A stretch of DNA of 5,585 nucleotides. It comes from QHBQ01 sp038230695 (GTDB taxonomy: Bacteria > Chloroflexota > Chloroflexia > QHBQ01). Positions 1-3,948 of this stretch are shown piece by piece. The translations under genes were made by a program, and so were the position numbers. The notes beneath the pieces are model-generated. The model had not been told where the DNA came from. It did no database searches and was given only the letters and a program-made list of their open reading frames with translations. The stretch spans positions 1 to 5,585 of the forward strand of contig JBBRMT010000279.1 of assembly GCA_038230695.1 (NCBI GenBank), written 5' to 3'. Position 1 is the first letter of the stretch, and every line of letters begins with the position of its first letter.

Positions 1-26
1 AAGGAGTGCGGCGGGTGTAGTTTCCC

Positions 27-48
27 CTCGCTCAACCCTCTAACTAGG
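27..48 (+). repeat. Repeat copy A (short form)
   Basis: The sequence reads CTCGCTC-AACCCTC-TAACT-AGG. It matches copy C (423-449) block for block, but lacks two dinucleotides (CC after the first block and AG after the second). It is in the same orientation as copy C, about 390 bases away. The colinear blocks joined by small gaps look like a degenerate member of one repeat family rather than chance. Confidence 0.5.
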
Positions 49-110
49 TTGATCGTTACCCCCAAATAAAAACGTTTAATAGAGCGAGGCGGCAAGTGTG
101 CAGGCGGCGT

Positions 111-140
111 GCCGAGTTACTGGGGGTTGGGGGCGTAGCC
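111..140 (-). repeat. Repeat copy B (inverted relative to A and C)
   Basis: Read on the minus strand this stretch contains CCCAACCCCCAGTAACTCGG. Aligned with copy C, about 25 of 29 positions agree with a single one-base gap, including an uninterrupted 10-base block CAGTAACTCG. Because it is inverted relative to copy C, the two form the outer arms of a possible fold-back structure spanning about 340 bases. Confidence 0.6.
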
Positions 141-272
141 CTTGTTTGCCGCACCCCTCATGTCTATCGTCTGCTTACTTGCTACCAATTTTATAGCAGG
201 AGTTAGCATGGCTGCTATGTCGCCTCATTACACCGTGTTCATCTTATCCTATCGCCAGCGTACAGTTGCTAC

Positions 273-369
273 TAATACCAATTAGCCGAGCAGATGGTTA
301 AATTGCCCCTGGGCGGGCAGCCACCCACCTCTACGGAAAACACTCCATCTACTTGGCGGATTGGTATAA
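273..369. repeat. Inner imperfect inverted repeat (arms 273-297 and 345-369)
   Basis: The 25-base arms agree at 20 positions when one is reverse complemented. They share CCATCT at the loop side and ATTGGTAT further out, and enclose a 47-base loop. The arms lie inside the outer B/C inverted pair, giving a nested, fold-back-like architecture. The right arm also contains the extended -10 sequence at 362-370. Confidence 0.5.
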
Positions 370-370
370 T
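362..370 (+). promoter_or_regulatory. Possible extended -10 promoter
   Basis: TGGTATAAT is a perfect extended -10 (TGn plus TATAAT). No -35 resembling TTGACA lies 16-18 bases upstream, which an extended -10 can tolerate. A transcript would start near 377 and run rightward through copy C toward the hairpin at 505-526. The same nine bases occur on the minus strand at 3907-3915, ahead of the operon. No coding sequence follows this copy, so its use is uncertain. Confidence 0.3.
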
Positions 371-422
371 ATTGGCGCTTTTTCGCTTTCGATAAGCACT
401 GATGCGCTTGAATGCTCGGAAG

Positions 423-449
423 CTCGCTCCCAACCCTCAGTAACTCGCC
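423..449 (+). repeat. Repeat copy C (fullest form)
   Basis: This is the fullest copy of the family: CTCGCTCCC, then AACCCTCAG, then TAACTCGCC. It pairs with copy B as an inverted repeat and matches copy A as a direct repeat. A small GC hairpin (CGCC / GGCG, 446-457) follows immediately. No transposase gene is present in the window, so if this is a mobile element it is non-autonomous. Confidence 0.6.
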
Positions 450-504
450 GAGCGGCGGATTATCCCCCACCACTACTTCCCTTCAACATTTGCGAGAAAG
501 GATT

Positions 505-526
505 AACCCGCTGGGAGAGGGTTTTT
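505..526 (+). terminator. Weak hairpin plus T-run
   Basis: AACCC (505-509) pairs with GGGTT (519-523) around a 9-base loop, and the second arm runs into a run of five Ts (522-526). An alternative and longer pairing exists between GAGGGTT (517-523) and AACCCTC (432-438). The T-run is on the plus strand, so this would end a rightward transcript; read leftward, after the last operon gene, it is only a bare hairpin. The stem is short, hence low confidence. Confidence 0.3.
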
Positions 527-548
527 GCTGCTGCTCAGTCCTCGGTCC

Positions 549-1040
549 TCATACCTCCTGAACGCCCTGCTCCTCGCGGAGCATCTGGCGCAGGTCGCGG
601 ATGCGAGGGGTGAGCGCGACGATGGCAACAAGCACCATACCGACGATCAGCACGGGGTAGAACTGGCCGAGGCTGGCGAACAGGTTGCCCAGCGCCGCAC
701 CGATAGTGTTGCCCACGCTGGTAAGCTGGCCGGTGGCGTGCAGCCAGGTGGGGTCATTGGCGACGAACAGCAGCCAGAAGCCGACCACAATAATCGCAGT
801 AACCAGCGATAGCGGGCGGGTCATGAAGGCAATCATGCGGTCGAGCCAGCTCCAGAAACTGAAGCCGGTCTCCGGTTCGGCAGTGGCGCGGGCCATCTCG
901 TAGCGGGTCACGCTGGCGTTGATCATAATTGCCAGACTATCGGGCGCTTCGCGCCAGGTCATCTCGCGCAAGGCTGACTCTATCTCCAGCATCAACGCAT
1001 CGTTATCATCGTATTTTTCTTCAGGGTTGAGATTCAGCAT
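549..1040 (-). CDS. Two-TM membrane protein, presumed anti-sigma factor
   Basis: This 163-residue protein has a charged cytoplasmic N-terminal part (about 1-75), two hydrophobic segments (about 77-94 and 128-144) and a short charged C-terminal tail. The N-terminal part contains an acidic stretch and an APDSL motif (residues 32-36) of the kind seen in the cytoplasmic domains of membrane anti-sigma factors. There is no HxxxCxxC zinc motif, so it is not a ZAS-type anti-sigma factor. Its place directly after an ECF sigma gene is the main reason for the call. The ATG at 1040 was chosen because AAGGAG (1048-1053) lies 7 bases upstream; a longer frame to 1121 would translate a heptamer repeat and has no such site. 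The 93-base gap to the sigma gene means coupling is transcriptional only. The function is inferred from context, and a plain membrane protein of unknown role remains possible. Confidence 0.75.
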   Translation of the reverse strand: MLNLNPEEKYDDNDALMLEIESALREMTWREAPDSLAIMINASVTRYEMARATAEPETGFSFWSWLDRMIAFMTRPLSLVTAIIVVGFWLLFVANDPTWLHATGQLTSVGNTIGAALGNLFASLGQFYPVLIVGMVLVAIVALTPRIRDLRQMLREEQGVQEV

Positions 1041-1047
1041 CGCGCTT

Positions 1048-1053
1048 CTCCTT
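1048..1053 (-). promoter_or_regulatory. Shine-Dalgarno fixing the start at 1040
   Basis: AAGGAG on the minus strand sits 7 bases before the ATG at 1038-1040. It decides in favour of the 163-residue protein over an in-frame extension to 1121. Confidence 0.75.
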
Positions 1054-1060
1054 ACGTTAG

Positions 1061-1081
1061 TTACAAGTTGCAAGTTGCAAG
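1061..1081. repeat. Tandem heptamer repeat, three units
   Basis: Three consecutive 7-base units read TTACAAG, TTGCAAG, TTGCAAG on the plus strand. They lie in the untranslated gap between the sigma and presumed anti-sigma genes. Short tandem heptamers like this are known from intergenic DNA of cyanobacteria (STRR sequences) and other filamentous bacteria. A related two-unit stretch lies at 1115-1131. Confidence 0.65.
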
Positions 1082-1114
1082 ATGTTAGCTTCTGATTGAT
1101 CGGCTGTTTTATCG

Positions 1115-1131
1115 CTTTCAAACTTTCAACT
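1115..1131. repeat. Second heptamer-like repeat, two units
   Basis: CTTTCAA is followed by ACTTTCAA and CT on the plus strand. This is a near-tandem heptamer with one extra A. It borders the stop codon of the sigma gene and shares the general pattern of the array at 1061-1081, though not its exact unit. Confidence 0.4.
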
Positions 1132-1133
1132 CG

Positions 1134-1829
1134 CTATATCACCCGCATTAGGCTGGCTCCCAGGCCAAAAGGGGGGGCATCCTGACGCGGCGCGGGATGG
1201 GCAGGAGGGGCCAGCGGAGCCAGTCGTTCGCGCAGCATTGTCTTGGCGCGGTGCAGGTGGGTCTTGACCGTGCCGAGCGGCTGGCCGGTCATCGCGGCAA
1301 TCTCCTCGTAGGATAGCTGCTGCCCATAGTACAGGCCGATAATGTCGCGGTACTGCGGCGGCAGACTGCCAACCTGCTCCCAGATGAACTTACGGCGCTC
1401 GGCCTGCTCATATATCTGCGCGGGCTGGTCGCCCTCCGGCCCGGCGATGCGCTCCATGCTGAAGCCGCCATCATCCTCGCCATCGCTGGTGGTGTTGGCC
1501 TCCTGCTGCTCCATGCGACGGCGGCGCTGCAATACCTCCAGGCGGTTAAGGCCCAGATTGTGGACGATGCGGTAGAGCCAGGTGCTAAAGCGGGCCTCGG
1601 CGCGATAGTTGGGCAGCGCCTGCCATGCCCGCATGAATGCCTCCTGGGTTAGGTCCGAGGCTTCCTCCTCGTCCTGCACCAGATTGTAGGCCACGTTATA
1701 GGCGAAGCGTTGATAACGCTCGACTAGCGTGGCATACGCCTGCTGGTCGCCCACCTGACAACGGGCGATTAGCGCCTGCTCCTCGGCAGCCTGGATTGCA
1801 TTTTCACCACTTCTCGCCAGTTCAGCCAT
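1134..1829 (-). CDS. ECF-type RNA polymerase sigma factor
   Basis: This 231-residue protein is a sigma-70 family factor of the extracytoplasmic function class, which directs RNA polymerase to a small regulon. Region 2 spans about residues 33-100, with the core-binding DLTQEAF (59-65) and the -10-recognising FSTWLYRIVHNL (81-92). An acidic, Ser/Gly-rich linker follows (about 108-140). Region 4 (about 150-203) has LPPQYRDIIGLYY and the recognition helix region GTVKTHLHRAKTMLRERL. Regions 3 and 1.1 are absent, as expected. A Pro/Ala-rich tail of about 27 residues (205-231) extends beyond region 4 and is not typical of the core family. The ATG at 1829 is preferred because GAGGA lies 5 bases upstream; the TTG four codons earlier lacks a ribosome site. 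It follows the short paralog gene by 30 bases. Regulation by the next gene's product is inferred. Confidence 0.95.
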   Translation of the reverse strand: MAELARSGENAIQAAEEQALIARCQVGDQQAYATLVERYQRFAYNVAYNLVQDEEEASDLTQEAFMRAWQALPNYRAEARFSTWLYRIVHNLGLNRLEVLQRRRRMEQQEANTTSDGEDDGGFSMERIAGPEGDQPAQIYEQAERRKFIWEQVGSLPPQYRDIIGLYYGQQLSYEEIAAMTGQPLGTVKTHLHRAKTMLRERLAPLAPPAHPAPRQDAPPFGLGASLMRVI

Positions 1830-1859
1830 TGCGATCCTCAAAGGGGATTAACAAAACAT

Positions 1860-2165
1860 CTAGCGTAGGGTATCACTGTCCTTCGCCAGTTCGCCCATGT
1901 AGCGGGAGGTTGGCACACCTTCGCTCCACTGCTGCGCGCTCCACGGCGCGGGCGGCAATGCGGCCGGGCTGGCAGGCGCAGCGGCTGACTCGGTTGGCGT
2001 AGTCGTGGCCGGGTTGATTGGCGCATAGCCCTTCGGCAAATATCCGCGCTTGAGCATCTCCACCTTCTCGCGGTATTCGATGGCACGATTGACGATGTTG
2101 ACAACCCCGACAGTTACAATCAAGACAATGGCAACGACAAAAGGTAGATACTCTCCTGGATTCAT
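1860..2165 (-). CDS. Single-TM protein, short paralog of the next upstream gene
   Basis: This 101-residue protein has one N-terminal hydrophobic segment (about 7-28), a juxtamembrane motif YREKVEMLKRGYLPKGY (31-47), an Ala/Pro/Thr-rich linker (about 50-75) and a C-terminal motif with W75, W80, Y89 and GELAK (91-95). The juxtamembrane motif aligns with residues 22-38 of the 200-residue neighbour, and the C-terminal motif aligns with its last 30 residues. The central two-TM segment of the neighbour is missing. The pattern of an N-terminal TM followed by a basic YRE..ML.RG motif resembles small membrane proteins of the DUF6249 kind, but I cannot confirm that assignment. GGGAG lies 9 bases before the ATG. 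The role is unknown; co-expression with a sigma factor suggests a link to envelope sensing. Confidence 0.85.
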   Translation of the reverse strand: MNPGEYLPFVVAIVLIVTVGVVNIVNRAIEYREKVEMLKRGYLPKGYAPINPATTTPTESAAAPASPAALPPAPWSAQQWSEGVPTSRYMGELAKDSDTLR

Positions 2166-2187
2166 GGCTAACTGCTCCCTTCAGGCT

Positions 2188-2207
2188 GGGCGAACAACGG
2201 TTCACCC
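2188..2207 (-). repeat. 20-bp hairpin repeat, copy 1 (inside the operon)
   Basis: The plus strand reads GGGCGAACAACGGTTCACCC. It equals the reverse complement of the copy at 3875-3894 except for one base. In the operon's mRNA (minus strand) the odd base forms a U-G wobble, so the 8-bp stem with a CGUU loop is kept. It lies in the 59-base gap between the two paralogs, just ahead of the Shine-Dalgarno site of the shorter one. There is no T-run, so it is not a classic terminator; an mRNA-processing or stability role, or a REP-like dispersed repeat, is possible. Confidence 0.7.
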
Positions 2208-2224
2208 TATATACAATTCCAACA

Positions 2225-2827
2225 TTATCGTTCGCGCTTGCTCTGTTCACCTAGATAGGGGGCGGGCGGCGGTGGCACCGGGCCGGAGACGGGCGCATCC
2301 CACTGCTTGGCATCCCACGCTTGCGCCGGTGGTATGTTGCCATAACCAGGCTGCTGAGAAGGCATCGGCTGTTGCTGGCTGGTAGGCGGTTGGGGTTGGG
2401 CGGGGCGGTGCGCCATCGCGCCATCAGTGGTCATATAGTGGCTGATCAGCAGACCCAGGCCGACGAATGTCACAATGAAGCCGGGCATCAGCCAGGGACC
2501 CCAGCCGATAGTGCCGAGACCGAAGGTCATGCCCAGGCCGACCAGCAGGGTGATAATCCCGTTGTGGCGCTGCTGCAAGGCCTGGGGACTGTAGCGGTTG
2601 CCGAGGCCATGGGGTGGGTATGCGCCGGGCTGCTGCTGATATTGTGGTGGCAGCAACGTGCCGGTGATGTAATCGGTGGCGGGCTGCCCGCCAGGGGTAG
2701 GGTTGTTCGGGCGATAGTCCTTGGGGGTCAGCCCGCGATTGAGCATATCCATGCGTTCGCGGTACTGGATGTAGCGCATCCCGATGATGAAGCCAAACAA
2801 CACGATGAAGAAGAGGATTGGTTCCAT
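2225..2827 (-). CDS. Three-TM protein with Pro/Gln-rich linkers, unknown function
   Basis: This 200-residue protein has an N-terminal hydrophobic segment (about 3-18) and then the motif YRERMDMLNRGLTPKDY (22-38). A Pro/Gln/Tyr-rich linker (about 40-88) leads to two closely spaced hydrophobic segments (about 90-108 and 111-131). A second Pro/Gln-rich linker (about 140-170) and a C-terminal block with W171, W176 and YLGEQSK (191-197) complete it. The N-terminal and C-terminal blocks are shared with the 101-residue protein downstream, which shows that the two are paralogs. Only 4 bases separate its ATG from the stop of the upstream DUF4097-like gene, and its AAGGGA ribosome site lies inside that gene, so translation is probably coupled. 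I do not recognise a named family with certainty; a DUF6249-like membrane protein is the nearest suggestion. Confidence 0.88.
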   Translation of the reverse strand: MEPILFFIVLFGFIIGMRYIQYRERMDMLNRGLTPKDYRPNNPTPGGQPATDYITGTLLPPQYQQQPGAYPPHGLGNRYSPQALQQRHNGIITLLVGLGMTFGLGTIGWGPWLMPGFIVTFVGLGLLISHYMTTDGAMAHRPAQPQPPTSQQQPMPSQQPGYGNIPPAQAWDAKQWDAPVSGPVPPPPAPYLGEQSKRER

Positions 2828-2831
2828 AGGG

Positions 2832-3806
2832 TTATCGTCCCTTCGCGATCTTGATATCGCCGCTGCCGGTCTTTACCGTGAGGCTGGGTAGATTGGCGCT
2901 GTTGGTAGCGGCGTTGCTTGCTACGTGTTTGTCCGAGCCAGTGAGGCCGAAATCGTTGCTGATGTTGCCGCTGCCGCTGTCGAGCGTGGCCTGGAAGTTG
3001 TTCGCGCCAACGTTCATGGTCACATTGCCGCTGCCAGAATCTGCGTAGCTCTTGGCGGCAAGGTCGCCGCTGTAGCTAATGTCGCCGCTGTCAGTGTGCA
3101 GGGTGAGGTTCTGCTTAGGGCTGGCCGCGCTAACCTTGATGTTACCGCTTCCGGTTTGCAGGTTGATGTCGCCTTGCGCCCCGCTAATATTGAGGTCGCC
3201 ACTGCCACTCTGGATCTTGATGTTGCCCGCGCCAGCGTTGCCGCTCTGCGAGATGTTGACGTTGCCGGAGCCAGTGTGCAGATCCACGCTGCTGCCGGGT
3301 GGCATGGTTACATCCACCTCAGCCTGGCCGAAGCCAAAGATGGCGAAGCCGCCGGGATCGTTTACATTGAAAGTAATATCGTTGCCACTGCTGTGCGTGT
3401 CGTAGCTGCCAATTCCTTTGGCCGCGATGCTCAGGCTGTTGGCGACGCTGGTCGAGGAGATTAGCTTCAGGTCAATGCTATCGCTGTTGATATGCAACGT
3501 AGCGGGCGTGGCGGCGGTGATGGCAAAGTCATGATTGTAGCTCTTGCCCGCCCCGAACAACAAGGTTCCCAGCCCATAGACGAGTACCGCAACGATGAGT
3601 GCGGCGATAATCAGCATTGGCAGCACCGGGCCACGTGTGCGCCGATAGGGGTAGGGCGCGTATTGGGTGGCGGGGTATTGCTGCAAGGGCGCGTACGGGG
3701 GCGGAGGCGGAGTCTGACCGTTGCCCTGTGGGGGCGTGGCGTAGCCTGGGCCAGCCTGGTTGTACTTGGCGAAATCCTGTTTGGGTTGTTCTTGCTGCTG
3801 GTTCAA
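2832..3806 (-). CDS. Membrane-anchored DUF4097-like beta-solenoid protein
   Basis: This 324-residue protein has a cytoplasmic, low-complexity N-terminus rich in Gln, Pro and Tyr (1-55), a basic patch YRRTRG (54-59) and a single TM segment (about 61-85). A long extracytoplasmic domain follows. From about residue 178 it contains recurrent (T/S)(G/D)SG(N/D)(I/V/L) turns at about 178, 199, 218, 238, 256, 276 and 313, with spacing mostly near 20 residues. This is the pattern of the DUF4097 beta-strand solenoid found in LiaG-like proteins. The inside-positive patch predicts an N-in, C-out topology. The start is TTG at 3804-3806; AAGGAG lies 7 bases upstream and no ATG competes. It is the first gene of the five-gene operon behind the promoter at 3907-3915. 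No sortase motif or enzyme motif is visible. A role in sensing or buffering envelope stress is inferred from the family and from the downstream sigma factor. Confidence 0.9.
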   Translation of the reverse strand: MNQQQEQPKQDFAKYNQAGPGYATPPQGNGQTPPPPPYAPLQQYPATQYAPYPYRRTRGPVLPMLIIAALIVAVLVYGLGTLLFGAGKSYNHDFAITAATPATLHINSDSIDLKLISSTSVANSLSIAAKGIGSYDTHSSGNDITFNVNDPGGFAIFGFGQAEVDVTMPPGSSVDLHTGSGNVNISQSGNAGAGNIKIQSGSGDLNISGAQGDINLQTGSGNIKVSAASPKQNLTLHTDSGDISYSGDLAAKSYADSGSGNVTMNVGANNFQATLDSGSGNISNDFGLTGSDKHVASNAATNSANLPSLTVKTGSGDIKIAKGR

Positions 3807-3813
3807 AGTAATG

Positions 3814-3819
3814 CTCCTT
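3814..3819 (-). promoter_or_regulatory. Shine-Dalgarno for a TTG start, next to a 5'-UTR hairpin
   Basis: AAGGAG on the minus strand is 7 bases before the TTG at 3804-3806 and supports this rare start codon. Just upstream in the mRNA, TGTCTG (complement of 3834-3839) can pair with CAGACA (complement of 3819-3824). The hairpin ends at the first base of the ribosome site and could modulate its access. Confidence 0.7.
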
Positions 3820-3874
3820 GTCTGTTTGCCTTTCAGACAGAGCAGCTTGTTAGTTTGTTTCAGTACCTCGGTAG

Positions 3875-3894
3875 GGGCGAACCGTTGTTCGCCC
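3875..3894. repeat. 20-bp hairpin repeat, copy 2 (control region)
   Basis: GGGCGAAC (3875-3882), loop CGTT, GTTCGCCC (3887-3894) is a perfect 8-bp hairpin. Copy 1 at 2188-2207 differs by one base and lies in the opposite loop orientation. If the minus-strand promoter at 3907-3915 is used, transcription would start near 3900, and this hairpin would sit almost at the 5' end of the operon mRNA, where such stems can protect transcripts. Similar GC-rich palindromes scattered between genes are common in Chloroflexota genomes as far as I recall. Confidence 0.75.
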
Positions 3895-3906
3895 TGATAC
3901 TATCCT

Positions 3907-3915
3907 ATTATACCA
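3907..3915 (-). promoter_or_regulatory. Extended -10 promoter for the five-gene operon
   Basis: The minus strand reads TGGTATAAT, a perfect extended -10. At a 17-base spacing the -35 position reads ACGCCA, which is a poor match to TTGACA, so the extended -10 would have to compensate. The predicted start near 3900 gives a leader of about 94 bases containing the 20-bp hairpin repeat and the hairpin next to the ribosome site. This is a housekeeping-type box; I saw no clear ECF-type autoregulatory promoter. Confidence 0.55.
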
Positions 3916-3942
3916 CGCTTGCCACGCGCTGGCGTAAGCGTG
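3914..3942. promoter_or_regulatory. Interrupted dyad between divergent promoters, possible operator
   Basis: CACGCTT (3914-3920) is the exact reverse complement of AAGCGTG (3936-3942). Nested inside, GCCA (3921-3924) pairs with TGGC (3930-3933). The dyad covers the -35 and spacer of the plus-strand promoter and abuts the -10 of the minus-strand promoter. A protein bound here would affect both promoters. No known operator motif is recognised. Confidence 0.4.
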
Positions 3943-3948
3943 TACAAT
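3919..3948 (+). promoter_or_regulatory. Promoter of the endonuclease III-like gene
   Basis: TTGCCA (3919-3924) matches the -35 consensus at 5 of 6 bases and TACAAT (3943-3948) matches the -10 at 5 of 6, with an 18-base spacer. Transcription would start near 3954-3956, which is at or just after the first possible start codons (ATG 3949, GTG 3955). A leaderless transcript is therefore expected. Confidence 0.55.

Larger units (their letters stand above)
1..548. other. Gene-free region with dispersed and inverted repeats
   Basis: No reading frame here has a Shine-Dalgarno site, a family resemblance or a believable composition, and all frames at the left edge close within about 25 codons. The stretch is visibly more AT-rich than the flanking coding DNA. 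It holds three copies of a short repeat, a nested inverted repeat, one extended -10 box and one weak hairpin followed by Ts; each is listed separately. I found no tRNA, rRNA or CRISPR pattern. The most likely reading is an intergenic region downstream of the sigma operon that contains a decayed fold-back element. Confidence 0.6.

Noticed and set aside
1..60. C-terminal end of a gene entering from the left edge
   Set aside because: Every plus-strand frame stops within about 23 codons and none reads like a protein end. The first ten bases match bases 4618-4627 inside the nth-like gene, but the match is too short to mean anything.
282..473. 63-residue minus-strand frame in the left intergenic region
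   Set aside because: It translates straight through the inverted repeats and has no ribosome site or recognisable motif.
353..613. 86-residue plus-strand frame starting beside the extended -10 at 362-370
   Set aside because: The start codon lies upstream of the -10 box, there is no ribosome site, and the frame runs into the antisense strand of the anti-sigma candidate. Composition is not protein-like.
2205..2224. Internal promoter for the 101-residue gene and sigma factor (TATATA on the minus strand)
   Set aside because: The only -10-like sequence is a weak TATATA without a -35 at 16-18 bases, and it overlaps the AT-rich flank of the hairpin repeat. The evidence is too thin to list.
2321..2854. 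177-residue open frame on the plus strand opposite the three-TM protein
   Set aside because: No Shine-Dalgarno site and no family resemblance. The minus-strand frame has TM helices, a paralog next door and proper operon spacing.
2925..3464. 179-residue open frame on the plus strand opposite the DUF4097-like gene
   Set aside because: Its Ala/Val-rich periodic sequence is the mirror of the Gly-Ser repeat codons on the other strand. It has no independent support.
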